Shown in pieces: positions 8,290 through 17,457 of a stretch of DNA of 33,183 bases; position 1 is the stretch's first letter; every line of letters starts with the position of its first letter. The DNA lies in the NCBI GenBank assembly GCA_020722015.1, contig DYLQ01000012.1, positions 3,367 to 36,549 of the forward strand, in the 5' to 3' direction. This stretch comes from Thermotoga sp. Its GTDB lineage: Bacteria; Thermotogota; Thermotogae; Mesoaciditogales; Mesoaciditogaceae. Made by a program: the position numbers and the translations under genes. The notes beneath the pieces were generated by a model. That model did no database searches, was not told where the DNA came from, and saw only the letters and a program-made list of their open reading frames with translations.

Positions 8290-9504
8290 TCATGATTGCC
8301 TTAAATTCTGTTCAGACAGATATTCTTCAGTCGCTATTCTTTGTTGTAACTCAAGTTGATACTTGGAGAAATATATTTTTCTCTCGCCAAGATTTATGTC
8401 TGCTGTAATGCCATTTGAACTGATACTATATTTTACCTCTTTTATGGGCAAAATGAAACAGTACTGTCCATCTTCCGATGTAACTTCCGCAAAACCCCTC
8501 GCATTAACTCTCTGGTTAGTCACTCTGTATCCCTTCAATTCCGCTGTCTGGCGTGGGCTTTTCAACTCCGTAAGCTTGTAGGTGCCCCATTGTGCTGCAT
8601 CGCTATCGTTAAGGACTGAGGGAATAGTTAACTTTGCCTCTTTTACTCCGTAGTTTTGCTGGCTCTCAATATCTTCTACCGTCAGCACATAGTTCGTTTT
8701 GTTTCCTGTGCTTCCAGTCACCTTTCCTGAATAAATATAGAGTCTATTTTTGATGCCATCTATTTCTTCAGTGGGAATAAAAGTTGTAATGTGTTTTCCA
8801 ACCCAGAATCTTGCAATATCGTAAATGTTATCATCTTTTGCTCTGAAAAATAATTCTCTTTTTTCATCTACCCCATACTCACGACCAAGACAAAGTTCTG
8901 AGAGTTGTTTGAGGCAGTCCTTAGCACTTACTCTATCCCATCTTATCTCTTTCACTACATAGTCTGTTGCTTCTATCTTATCCGCATTATAGACTATATC
9001 GGTATCTTTTTCAATATACTTTGACATCAGGTCGTTTACTATTTCTGAAACTTGTTTATTTGTGTAAGAAGCGCTAATAAGTATATCACCAAGTTGGTTA
9101 TAGAAACCAAAACCCTCAAATACTCTTGTAGGCGAAGTTGTCCCCTTTTGAGGCACTCTTATAATATATCCAGAATACCAGGGCGTTGTATCTCCGAATA
9201 AATGAATATCAACACGATAGTTATATGTAATTTCTTTCAACTCTTTTGGTAGTTTTGAAAGTTCTAATGAGAATTCGCCACAACCATTTACCAGAAGCGT
9301 GAATTCCACTTTAATGAGTGGCGAATGCTGAACTTCAGACGAAATCTCACCGACTTTTGCACCTTCCTTAGTATAGAATATGATTTTGTATCCTGGTCCC
9401 TGTAAGGGATATAAAATCTCTTTTGTGATGGTAATTGGGTACCAACCAGCTTTCCATCCATATCCATACCATATCCCACCATAACCGCCCCAGTTATTTA
9501 TCAT
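8290..9504 (-). CDS. Baseplate hub / tail-associated protein (gp37-like)
   Basis: 404 residues, type of the siphovirus baseplate hub (ReqiPepy6 gp37-like / gp27-like fold). Features typical of the group: an N-terminal beta domain (EFTLLVNGCGEFSLEL, YRVDIHLFGDT.PWYSGYI), FEGFGFYNQL, a helical DLMSKYIEKDT segment and the C-terminal RVTNQRVNARGFAEV and ISSNGITADINLGER strands. The N-terminus is Gly/Trp/Tyr-rich (NNWGGYGGIWYGYGW). Its start overlaps the Dit stop by 4 nt. It would form the trimeric hub at the tail tip. Confidence 0.85.
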   Translation of the reverse strand: MINNWGGYGGIWYGYGWKAGWYPITITKEILYPLQGPGYKIIFYTKEGAKVGEISSEVQHSPLIKVEFTLLVNGCGEFSLELSKLPKELKEITYNYRVDIHLFGDTTPWYSGYIIRVPQKGTTSPTRVFEGFGFYNQLGDILISASYTNKQVSEIVNDLMSKYIEKDTDIVYNADKIEATDYVVKEIRWDRVSAKDCLKQLSELCLGREYGVDEKRELFFRAKDDNIYDIARFWVGKHITTFIPTEEIDGIKNRLYIYSGKVTGSTGNKTNYVLTVEDIESQQNYGVKEAKLTIPSVLNDSDAAQWGTYKLTELKSPRQTAELKGYRVTNQRVNARGFAEVTSEDGQYCFILPIKEVKYSISSNGITADINLGERKIYFSKYQLELQQRIATEEYLSEQNLRQS

Positions 9505-10292
9505 AAACGCCTCTTTGTAAATTTAATTTGAACGTTAACTGTACAACCAGGTGATAAAGAAAATTTGAGGTTATTAAAACCTGACAATAGTTTTAAAAAA
9601 GCACCCGAGAAATAACGAATATTGTTCGTTTCCCCAATTTTAACAGTTCCTTCTTGACAATCTACCACTAATGTGTTACCAGTTTGAAAAGAGTTGGAAA
9701 TAAAAGTAAACTTCAGCCCCTCATTTGCCCCCTCAGGAACATCACTGGTATTTTGTATTTGAAGAAATGGCAAAACTTGATTTGCTGTAATGTAAATAAT
9801 GGGATACGCCTCTACACTTCCGCCATTCTCAATTGTTCCAATGGAGTTATCGCTAACTGATGTATAGTTTATTATATCTGGAACACTATGATACCAAAAA
9901 GGGTCTCCCGCATATAACTCTGCTTTGACTTCTGTTTGGTTATAGTTTTGACCCTTTATGTAGTCTATATTCACGCTTATACATTTTGTTATATTAAGGT
10001 AGTATAAATCAAGGTATAATTTGTAATCTCTCTGATATAAGTTTCTTTGAAATTCATCTAATACAGCGAGAAAATCAGCTCTGTTGTTATTGGTTACGTA
10101 AACAAAACCCCTTAAGGTAATAATCCTTCCTTCAATTTTCTGGTCAGAAATATCAGTCCCACCGTGAGAAAAAGCATAAGAAACTTTATTCTCTCTCACG
10201 TGCCAGTCGTTATTTTCTATTGTAAATGTAATTGGCAGCCAATATATAGAACTTCCCTTTTCTATTTTTAGTCTGTATCCATATCCAGCCAT
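9501..10292 (-). CDS. Distal tail protein (Dit)
   Basis: 263 residues of the phage Dit family: an N-terminal beta half with DISDQKIEGRIITLRGFVYV, then the helix FLAVLDEFQRNLYQRDYKLY and the strand YIKGQNYNQTEVKAELYAGDPFWY; the GDPFWY motif is typical. Dit makes the ring joining tail tube and baseplate. The start codon shares its first base with the tape-measure stop, and the order tape measure-Dit-hub is the classic siphovirus order. Confidence 0.88.
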   Translation of the reverse strand: MAGYGYRLKIEKGSSIYWLPITFTIENNDWHVRENKVSYAFSHGGTDISDQKIEGRIITLRGFVYVTNNNRADFLAVLDEFQRNLYQRDYKLYLDLYYLNITKCISVNIDYIKGQNYNQTEVKAELYAGDPFWYHSVPDIINYTSVSDNSIGTIENGGSVEAYPIIYITANQVLPFLQIQNTSDVPEGANEGLKFTFISNSFQTGNTLVVDCQEGTVKIGETNNIRYFSGAFLKLLSGFNNLKFSLSPGCTVNVQIKFTKRRL

Positions 10293-13200
10293 TACGCTAT
10301 ACCTCTTTTCGCATTTATTATTACTCGTGTAATATCATTATACAGGGCTTCTTGGTCAACCCCTGTATTTATATCACCATAATGGTTATAATTCACTACA
10401 AGTGCTTTCCCCTGTTCTGCATTGTAGTCCGTTAGAGGAACTATCATCTCGGGTCCCTTTTCTCCCGCAAGTAACAATGTAGGTTCAGTTACAATACCGC
10501 CTTCGGCAAATGTAGGGAGAGCCAAAGCGCCAGCAAGGACAGGTGTAGTTGTTGCTGCTATCAAACCTGCATACGAAGCAGCCAATGCTGGTCCTGTTAA
10601 AAGTCCGAGAGGTCCCAACACGGCTTGAGATGCTATCGCCCAAGCCATTGCCGATGCTGTCGCAGCCGCAATATCTGTTGTGCTTTTCTTTATACCTAGT
10701 ATTCTCCCCAAGAGGAAGTTCATTATCCACTGTGCAATCATTTTACCCATCATAGTTAAAACAGCGTCTCTAACAGAATCTATAACAGCGGTGAAAAAGT
10801 CCCCAAAATCTTTTGCACCAATTATTAAATCTTTAAAAGCAGATGCAAATGAAGATACAAAAGTTTGTGCTATTTCTGCAATAATCTCACCTAATCCTTG
10901 AAATTTATTTTTTACTTCTTCAATAAATATACCAAAACGCTCTTCAAGCGGAGAAACATAATTTCTGAGCAATTCCAAATGTTGACCTATCTCATTTATT
11001 CCTGCAGAAAGTTCAGGAAATCGTAATTTCAAATCCCACAGAGTTGTAGAAAGCGCTTCTTGCCAGGTCAATCCACGCTTCTGAAGTTCTTTTATGTTTT
11101 TCTCTGTATAATCTTGTAGAATCGCAAGTTCTCTGCTTTGGTTATCTCTAAGAAGTTCCTCTTTTTCTTGTGCTGATAGATGTGTTGCTTCTTCTATCAA
11201 TTTATTTTTTCTTTTATAATCTTCAACCTCTTTAAGTTTAAGGCTTATTTTAAATTCGGATAGTCTTTCATCTTCATCAATTTCTCTATCAATGATTTTA
11301 ACTCTCTCTTTGAAAGCTTCTTCCGCATCGCTGAGCTTTTTATCTGCAATTTCTTTGTTGTTTTGTATGCTTTGTTCTCCTCTGAGCCGTTCTTTTTCAG
11401 CCGCTAATTTATCAAGAAGGTCAAGCTCACCCAGATACCAAAGGTCCAATTGCAAGAGTTCTTGGTAAGTCTTATAGTGTATTTTCTCTTTCGCAAGCTC
11501 TCTGAATGTCTCAGTGATATATTCTTTGTCAGCTCTTTTTTCTTCAAGTTTTTCTCTGTCCAAAATGTCCTGTCGCAACAATTCTTTTTTCTGTTCAAGT
11601 AGAAATCTGGTGCCTGCAATCATTTTATCATCTTGGTTCTTCTGGATTTCCAATTCTCTTCTATTCAACTCATCAAGTTGTTTATATTGCTCTTCAGTCA
11701 AGTTTTTAGTTTCAAGAAGGCTCTTGCGAGTTGTTTGTATGCTTCTCAGCTCCACTTTTTCTATCGTTTCGGCAGTTTCCGTACTAAAGAGCTCCATCAT
11801 TTGTGCATCAAGTTCGTGTATCTTTTCAATACCGCCTTCAGTCTGCAACATCTCTTTCGCAACCTTGTTTCGCTTATCCATAAGTGAAAACATCTTTGAG
11901 AATTCAGAGGGTATGTTTCCGACTGTTTCCGAAATCTCCTGCATAAGCGAATTGTAATCTTGAGTCGCTTTGTTTATCTGCTCTTGGCAGTCCTGAATTG
12001 CCGCCATAACACTATGGTTGCTCTCCCACGCCTGCTTAACTTTTTCGGTATTTCCATATTGCTTTATTATTTCTGGTGGGACTTGTTTTAGTACCTCAAT
12101 CTGTTTTTCCAATGTCATACCTGTTTCTTGAGCTTCTTTTTTTATTCTATCTAAGGCTTTAGTAATATCTTCCCCTTTTATTTTGACTTCCGCAGGAACG
12201 GTAACACCTGCAAGCCCTTTAGCTCTAAAACCAGGAACTTGCGCATACATCTGTTTTATAATACTACCGCCATAGGTTTCCCAACCTTTAATTTCTTCTG
12301 CTATTTGGTTAGTAAAAATCTCTTGGTATTTACCCCAAGGTGCAAAAAACTTAGGAACTTCTTCTCCACGTGCTGCCAAAATTCTCTTGACTTCGTTTAT
12401 TGTTCTTTCACCACCTGCACTCAGTTCTTCTAAACTATGATGTAATTCTTGAATTTTCTTGTAGGCATAATCAAATTTTTCTGCCAATTCGGGTCCTTTG
12501 GCACTCTTTTCAATTACTTTCGCATTCTCTTTCAATAATTGCTTGTAATTCCTCATGGTTGTATATGCGTCTCTGATGGCTTGATTTCCTTTTGCAACTG
12601 CATCATTAAACTGGACTTGGCTCTTTATGTAACCTGCTATAGCAGCGTTAAGCCCTATAATTGCTAAGGTGTATGGATTGAAAATAAAGGCTGCGCCTTT
12701 CATAGCAAGACCCCATAAACTAGTAGCGGCAGCGGCGGCTCTAATTTTTACTACAAGGTCTGCTATAAGTTGGGCAAGAGTTCCGAGATTTCCGATGAAA
12801 GATACAATATAACCTATTGCGTAAAGAACTGGACCGCCAAAGAAAATGAAGTTGGAAGCGAGTCTTCTTACAGTAGGTGATAAGTTATTAAACAACCTAA
12901 ACATATCTATTAGATATTTTGAAAATCTTTGCAAAGCAGGTGCTACTTGAATCAGTAGTTCAGTTCCGATTTTCCTGAAGCCTAATCTAAAGATAGCCAT
13001 ATAGGCGTTTATTCTTATGATTACATCACCCAGATTTCCAGCACCCACTCCAAGTCCAGCAAAGAAATCTGTATACGCCTGTTTTATTTCGTTAAAGAGT
13101 TGGTCAGACATTGAGAGAAGCGGAATGAAATCTTCGTATACCTGTCCGAATACCTTCTGCCCAATATATGCCCTGTCAGATGCGTTTCTTAATTGCTGGA

Positions 13201-14332
13201 AAACCTTTCGCATTTTATTAAGCACTGCAATAGGGTTTTCTGTTTCTTGACCAAGTTTAGTTGCCTGAATTCCTACTGCTTTGAATGCTTTTCGGACTTG
13301 CGATGATAGAAGAGAAGTTCCTTGTCCAGCAGTTAACAATGCTTGATAGTAATTTCCTAATCCTTTGGTAAGTTGAGTTAAGTCTACTCCAGTCGCTTCC
13401 GCTACAACTGAAAGTTGTTCCACTTGAGAAGCTGAAATGCCCAAACCAGCTGACATTTTGATGACTTGCAGGTTAAACCGCATTGAATCACGAACTAAAC
13501 CAGCAACTGCGGCAGTCCACATCATACCTGTTTGCCGCATCTGTGAGCCTAACCGAATAAGTCCAAAACCCAAACCGTGTATTTTAGCAAGAAACCTATC
13601 AGAAACTTTTAAGTGGGCTTGTTCAATACGGAGATTATCCAATAGTTGTGTTTTCTGGCGTGTGGTTAGATGTGATATATTCTTCAGTTGGTCCGCATAT
13701 TTTGCTTTAATTCTTGGTTCTTTTTCCGTTAATAGCAAGATACTCTTTTCTAATTGGTAGTCCTTTGCTTTCTGTTGCGCAGCACGAGAGGCTAAAGTAA
13801 GGTATCTATCAAGTGCTGTTCCTTCAAGACTTTCTATTCGCAGAATTTTCTCTCGTACTACAGATTCGGAATATCCAGCATTCAGGATTTGTTGTTTGAC
13901 TCGTGCTACCCTATCAAGTAGCCTTGTTCTCCTTTGTGCTTCTAACGCCGCTTGCCTTTCTGCCCTTGCTGCCGCCTGTGCTGCCTTTTCCTGCTCTCTT
14001 AAGGCTTTTTCTCGTTTGGCTTCTTCAGTGGGAACTTTAACCTCAATTTTGGTTGGAAGTATCATGGGTCTTTTCAGCCCAGGGACTCGTGCCTTCGTTA
14101 AGACATTTGCGGAAATCTTTGTATAAGCATCGCTTAATTTAACTGCGTAATTTAGAAGACCTTTCACTTGGTTGGTAACGTTCTTAATCCCTTCTGCAAC
14201 ATTATCAAAACTTGCAGTTTTAGCAATTGAATTCATCGTCCTTTCCAAGCGGTTAATGATAGAATTCAAATCTTGCAAAGGCTTTTTAATGCCCTGTACA
14301 TTAGCAGTAATATCAATTCCTGATTTCGGCAT
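10292..14332 (-). CDS. Tape measure protein
   Basis: 1346 residues, the longest gene. Mostly charged helical/coiled-coil sequence; hydrophobic stretches at about 490-530 and 540-570 and an Ala/Gly/Leu-rich membrane-like part near 1230-1290. The C-terminus carries the tape-measure signature FAEGGIV...LLLAGEKGPEMIVPL. It sets tail length; with about 0.15 nm per residue, the tail would be near 200 nm (inference). It follows the G/GT chaperone genes and precedes Dit, as in other long-tailed phages. Confidence 0.95.
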   Translation of the reverse strand: MPKSGIDITANVQGIKKPLQDLNSIINRLERTMNSIAKTASFDNVAEGIKNVTNQVKGLLNYAVKLSDAYTKISANVLTKARVPGLKRPMILPTKIEVKVPTEEAKREKALREQEKAAQAAARAERQAALEAQRRTRLLDRVARVKQQILNAGYSESVVREKILRIESLEGTALDRYLTLASRAAQQKAKDYQLEKSILLLTEKEPRIKAKYADQLKNISHLTTRQKTQLLDNLRIEQAHLKVSDRFLAKIHGLGFGLIRLGSQMRQTGMMWTAAVAGLVRDSMRFNLQVIKMSAGLGISASQVEQLSVVAEATGVDLTQLTKGLGNYYQALLTAGQGTSLLSSQVRKAFKAVGIQATKLGQETENPIAVLNKMRKVFQQLRNASDRAYIGQKVFGQVYEDFIPLLSMSDQLFNEIKQAYTDFFAGLGVGAGNLGDVIIRINAYMAIFRLGFRKIGTELLIQVAPALQRFSKYLIDMFRLFNNLSPTVRRLASNFIFFGGPVLYAIGYIVSFIGNLGTLAQLIADLVVKIRAAAAATSLWGLAMKGAAFIFNPYTLAIIGLNAAIAGYIKSQVQFNDAVAKGNQAIRDAYTTMRNYKQLLKENAKVIEKSAKGPELAEKFDYAYKKIQELHHSLEELSAGGERTINEVKRILAARGEEVPKFFAPWGKYQEIFTNQIAEEIKGWETYGGSIIKQMYAQVPGFRAKGLAGVTVPAEVKIKGEDITKALDRIKKEAQETGMTLEKQIEVLKQVPPEIIKQYGNTEKVKQAWESNHSVMAAIQDCQEQINKATQDYNSLMQEISETVGNIPSEFSKMFSLMDKRNKVAKEMLQTEGGIEKIHELDAQMMELFSTETAETIEKVELRSIQTTRKSLLETKNLTEEQYKQLDELNRRELEIQKNQDDKMIAGTRFLLEQKKELLRQDILDREKLEEKRADKEYITETFRELAKEKIHYKTYQELLQLDLWYLGELDLLDKLAAEKERLRGEQSIQNNKEIADKKLSDAEEAFKERVKIIDREIDEDERLSEFKISLKLKEVEDYKRKNKLIEEATHLSAQEKEELLRDNQSRELAILQDYTEKNIKELQKRGLTWQEALSTTLWDLKLRFPELSAGINEIGQHLELLRNYVSPLEERFGIFIEEVKNKFQGLGEIIAEIAQTFVSSFASAFKDLIIGAKDFGDFFTAVIDSVRDAVLTMMGKMIAQWIMNFLLGRILGIKKSTTDIAAATASAMAWAIASQAVLGPLGLLTGPALAASYAGLIAATTTPVLAGALALPTFAEGGIVTEPTLLLAGEKGPEMIVPLTDYNAEQGKALVVNYNHYGDINTGVDQEALYNDITRVIINAKRGIA

Positions 14333-14351
14333 AGTAGTATCCTTTTAAGTC

Positions 14352-14989
14352 TTACATCCTGTTAAGTTCTTTATCAGTTGCTTCAATTTCTTCTTCCTCA
14401 TCAATTTTCTGGTTCAAAAACCGTTTAAGAACTCTGTTCCCCTGTTTACTTAAATTTGAAGATACTGCAAGTGATACTATAGCAGCGGTTTCTTGCATTT
14501 CTCGTAGTTTTAATCTTTCAAGTTCTTGAAACATTAAATATACTTGTTTGTAGGAAAGTTTGTTCAAGATGTAGTCGGGAGAGAGCCCTGTTTCTTTTGA
14601 TAATCGGGTAATGATTCTGGCGGTATCGTATCTTCTGGCTTTAATCCCATCTTCTCTGCTATCTCCCTGAACATCTTTTGCAGCTTGCCGCTGCTTTCCA
14701 ATAAAAAATCTATATCTATTGCCTCCAAAATCTTTGTCAAAGCAAATACATAAAAGCCTGGCGTCTTCCGTATCTGCACTTTCTTACCAAGTGATGCTCT
14801 AATTATCTCAAGCATCTTCTCATCATCTTCTAATAATTTGGTAGGATTGGTAAGAAGCTCTTGGGCATATTTTATAGTCAAACCAAGCGAAAGTGCATAA
14901 AATCTGAACTTCCTTCCTTTGTAATCAGCCTCCACAAAGTTATCAATAAACGAATCTTTTCCTTCCTTCTCTTTCAATTCATTACTCAT
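14352..14989 (-). CDS. Tail assembly chaperone GT, made by -1 frameshift
   Basis: Predicted 212-residue frameshift product: residues 1-96 of G, then the -1 frame from position 14702 to the stop at 14352. The -1 frame is open throughout and looks coding (GIKARRYDTARII, LSKETGLSPDYILNKLSY, YLMFQELERLKL), similar to the T domain of G-GT proteins that recruits tape measure and tail tube. The downstream part taken alone has only a TTG (14567) and no Shine-Dalgarno site, so it is unlikely to be translated independently. The two readings share about 135 nt, longer than the overlap in lambda. Confidence 0.7.
14564..14989 (-). CDS. Tail assembly chaperone G
   Basis: 141 residues between the tail tube region and the tape measure, the standard site of the tail assembly chaperone. 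Sequence: DYKGRKFRFYALSLGLTIKY, TPGFYVFALTKILEAIDIDF, then a helical C-terminus. Lambda-type G coats the tape measure before tube assembly. At codons 94-96 (GAT TTT TTA) it contains the T TTT TTA slippery heptamer that yields GT. Its start overlaps the previous stop by 4 nt. Confidence 0.75.
   Translation of the reverse strand: MSNELKEKEGKDSFIDNFVEADYKGRKFRFYALSLGLTIKYAQELLTNPTKLLEDDEKMLEIIRASLGKKVQIRKTPGFYVFALTKILEAIDIDFLLESSGKLQKMFREIAEKMGLKPEDTIPPESLPDYQKKQGSLPTTS
14680..14708 (-). promoter_or_regulatory. Programmed -1 frameshift signal: T TTT TTA plus hairpin
   Basis: The slippery heptamer T TTT TTA is at 14708-14702 in the phase X XXY YYZ relative to the G frame. Seven nucleotides (TTGGAAA) separate it from a perfect hairpin, GCAGC-GGCAA-GCTGC, at 14694-14680. 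Heptamer phase, spacer of 5-8 nt and a GC-rich stem are the three elements of a classical -1 frameshift site. It would set the G:GT ratio. Confidence 0.75.
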
Positions 14990-15330
14990 GTTTTTCCAAC
15001 CTCCTTTTGCCCAATCATTTCGCCTTCACGTGCCTTCATCAATAACACCTTTAGCGAACTGACATATCCGAGAAACTTTTTCAGTTGTTCTGCAGGGTTT
15101 TCCAGTTTCGCAGAGTACCACCTTGAAATAGTATCACGGATAACATTAGTATCGCCTTTGATATAAAAAAGAAAATGGGCAGAGGCACTATCAAAAAACG
15201 CTTGGTAGCACTCTGCCCCCTTCACAACACATAAAACTACGCTTGCAAGGTACAAATCCGAAAGTTGTACTCCATCATCCACGTAGCGAATAACCGTCTT
15301 TGTACGTTTAAAAGCCTGATTACCAATCAT
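14986..15330 (-). CDS. DUF5659-like small protein
   Basis: 114 residues from the ATG at 15330 (a TTG lies one codon earlier); GGAGG stands 5 nt upstream. The pattern LSDLYLASVVL, then AHFLFYIKGD, then ISRWYSAKLENPAEQ and LGYVSSLKVLL matches the small DUF5659-type proteins often found in phages and candidate-phylum genomes. Their function is unknown. It lies between the tail tube and the tail chaperone and overlaps the latter by 4 nt, so a tail-assembly or translational-coupling role is possible. Confidence 0.65.
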   Translation of the reverse strand: MIGNQAFKRTKTVIRYVDDGVQLSDLYLASVVLCVVKGAECYQAFFDSASAHFLFYIKGDTNVIRDTISRWYSAKLENPAEQLKKFLGYVSSLKVLLMKAREGEMIGQKEVGKT

Positions 15331-15363
15331 CAATCCCTCCTTTCTCCTTCATTCAAAAGGAGA

Positions 15364-15852
15364 TTAAGTACCTTCTGTTGCAGGTGCGAACTCGCCTATG
15401 GCATTTTTAGTCTCATCCCACAATGCTGTGAAAGTTGCACCTATCAAACCTTCGCTATCTTTTGCGAAAGTGAAATTCTCAAATCCAGTAACAATACATT
15501 TGTAAAATGTCCACTTCACCTGCTGACCATCTTTCCTGTTTCCGTAAATCTGGATTTCATATTTGGAGGGGTTAGACCCAGCAGCAAGTCCAAGTTTTCC
15601 TGTGCCAGGCTCATCCCACATCTTTTGGAGATTTGCATAAGTTACCTCCATCAAAGAAAATGAGATTTCATATCCTTCTGAAGTTATTGACATTTCCACA
15701 GGATAAAGGGACTGGTCAGCCTCAATAGTTCTCGTATCACGAGTTTTGGTAATGGTTACTCCACCCTGTGTATAACCTACTGCCGCTGCCGTTCCCCCAG
15801 ATGGTCCTATCATCACAGTTGCAGGACTTGAAAGTATCTTTGTCGCATCCAT
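15364..15852 (-). CDS. Major tail tube protein
   Basis: 162 residues from the ATG at 15852, chosen because GGAAAGGAGG ends 5 nt upstream; the open frame goes on to 15894 without a ribosome site. Sequence: SPATVMIGPSGG, GYTQGGVTITKTRDTRTIE, PVEMSITSEGYEISFSLMEV, KWTFYKCIVTGFENFTF. The Gly-Gly-Val-Thr strand, the mid-protein helix (YANLQKMW) and the final GATFTALWD fit tube proteins of siphoviruses/myoviruses. It follows the tail terminator. Expected to be the most abundant tail protein. Confidence 0.8.
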   Translation of the reverse strand: MDATKILSSPATVMIGPSGGTAAAVGYTQGGVTITKTRDTRTIEADQSLYPVEMSITSEGYEISFSLMEVTYANLQKMWDEPGTGKLGLAAGSNPSKYEIQIYGNRKDGQQVKWTFYKCIVTGFENFTFAKDSEGLIGATFTALWDETKNAIGEFAPATEGT

Positions 15853-15868
15853 TTTGCCTCCTTTCCCA

Positions 15869-16324
15869 TCATAGTTTTTGCCCAAATAAATCAATTCTTA
15901 CAGTGGGTTCTGAAAAAAATATTCCTTCTCGTTTATCGTTATCAAATTCAATTTCTTCTACACTTATTCTGCTACACAATCCATTAAGAGAAGCGTCATC
16001 TGATAAAGCCAAGATGACCTTATCTATCAAATCGCCTGTCAACTGGTCTGCATACGCCAGTTCAGTCTGACAATAATCCACAATTCCCACTTCAATTCTA
16101 AGGGTTTTTGGTAATTCCACAGATGGCTGGTCTCTCATCTCAGCACGCCCATAAGCAAGGTCTTTTACGATTACTATGCGAGGACACATCTCAGGAGCAA
16201 TGTAATCAGTTACTGAAACTTTTTCAACCTTTGCCAGAATATTCCGAAGGTTTCTTATGCCTGCATTAGCGATTTTATTGTAAAAAGCCTCAAATAAATT
16301 GTCTATCTCTGTGATATAAGACAT
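15869..16324 (-). CDS. Tail terminator / tail completion protein
   Basis: 151 residues: an N-terminal helix (EIDNLFEAFYNKIANAG), strands RIVIVKDLAYGRAE and PKTLRIEVGIVDYCQ, a helix (ADQLTGDLIDKVILAL) and strands VEEIEFDNDKREGIFFSEPT plus VRIDLFGQKL. This alpha/beta order is typical of tail terminators (lambda U / gpK-like) that cap the tube and join it to the connector. Its ATG is directly next to the stop of the gpG-like gene, and the tail tube gene follows. Confidence 0.75.
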   Translation of the reverse strand: MSYITEIDNLFEAFYNKIANAGIRNLRNILAKVEKVSVTDYIAPEMCPRIVIVKDLAYGRAEMRDQPSVELPKTLRIEVGIVDYCQTELAYADQLTGDLIDKVILALSDDASLNGLCSRISVEEIEFDNDKREGIFFSEPTVRIDLFGQKL

Positions 16325-17454
16325 TTATTCCTCTCCCTTAGCGCCCTTCTTCTCTTTAACTTCCCAAAGCTGATCAGTTGGTTCTGCTGATATCTGTTTC
16401 TGTTTCACTTTATCAGTCTGTTGAACATAAGTTTTCAACCACTCAACTACTTCGTCTTTTTTCATTTTTTGCAAATCATCATACGCACCCATTTTTAGCA
16501 TACTATCAACCGACTCTTTTATCTCATCAACTGCTATCGTCGGATACGGTATCTTCTCTTTTTCTACTTTCATTTGTAAAGCCTCAGCAATCGCTGTGTA
16601 GTATTCTTTGAATAGTCCCGTTTTATCAAGATACTTGAAAAGTTCATTAAGTTTCAGCCGAGTCAGTTTATGAGTGGGGCGTAATTGTTTGAGTTTTCCT
16701 TTTAATAGTTCAGGGAACTTTTTGAGAAATCTACTCCATACTTCACGCATAAACTCCTGTTCAGTTAATAGAACTGGACGTGCAGGGAGCCTGACCTTCG
16801 TTGAACCTGCTGTATGAACTGATATAAGTTCCTTAAAATTTCCCAGTTGCGTTGTTCTTTTGTAAGGTAACGATTTATAAGCCGAGTTCCCGTGAAACCT
16901 TGTCCAGAATGAAAGATTATCAAGGCTGACCCTCATATTCTTCTTTATTTCTTCATCGGGATGCTCTATCAATTTTCCCGTATCAGAGAACAATGCGCCA
17001 AACTTGAATTCTTCTACTCTCCAATTCTTCTTGATAAAGTGCACCAACTGGCGTGTTTCAATTAAAGGTTTATTTTTTGTATAACCCGCTTTCCTTTTCA
17101 TCGTAGAAGGGCTGAGTTTCTTCCACTTGCCGAAACCACGACTTTCAAACTTCCGTCCCATTGCATAACCCATTTGTGTCGTAAGAAAATCCTCAGACCT
17201 TTTTCTTGTCCCTTCGTCCTGATAGAGTTCAACGAGTTGTGCAGCAAGTGCAACTGGTATTGCCTTCCCCGCTAAATCTGCCGCAGTAACCAAAGGCGCA
17301 GTGTCTCTTGCCACAATACCCTTCAAATTGTCAATGACCTTAGAAACAAGAACCGCTTGTAAAGACCCTTGTAAAAACGATGTTTGTTTCCCTTGCCATT
17401 TTACATTGACCTTTACATTTATCCTGTTTTTTTTTGTGCTGTTCTTCCAGGCAT
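16325..17454 (-). CDS. gpG-like virion morphogenesis protein, interrupted by A9 tract
   Basis: The uninterrupted frame (16325-17326, TTG start, 333 aa) shows the Mu gpG / virion-morphogenesis pattern: FGKWKKLSPSTMKRKAGYTK, NKPLIETRQL, FHGNSAYKSLP and RLPARPVLLT. The same frame stays open and coding-like for 40 more codons upstream (KVNVKWQGKQTSFLQGSLQA) without ATG/GTG/TTG. The only good start is the ATG at 17454 in another frame (MPGRTAQKK), which joins this frame by -1 at the A9 run 17427-17435. GAGAGG stands 11 nt before that ATG. So either slippage at A9 or a one-base assembly error. The C-terminal 120 residues are a charged extension. Confidence 0.75.
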
Positions 17455-17457
17455 AAA

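Noticed and set aside
11514-11957. 147-aa rightward ORF inside the tape measure gene.
   Set aside because: Antisense shadow of a long real gene, Ser/Cys-rich, with no ribosome site.
14352-14567. Independent gene for the 71 aa after the chaperone, starting at TTG 14567.
   Set aside because: No Shine-Dalgarno, rare start codon, and the frame is coding-like well upstream, so a frameshift extension explains it better.
14600-14660. Other slip sites (A AAG) later in the chaperone gene.
   Set aside because: They have no adjacent hairpin and are much weaker than T TTT TTA, although they cannot be excluded.
15853-15894. Tail tube start at 15894.
   Set aside because: No ribosome site there; AAAGGAGG stands directly before the ATG at 15852.
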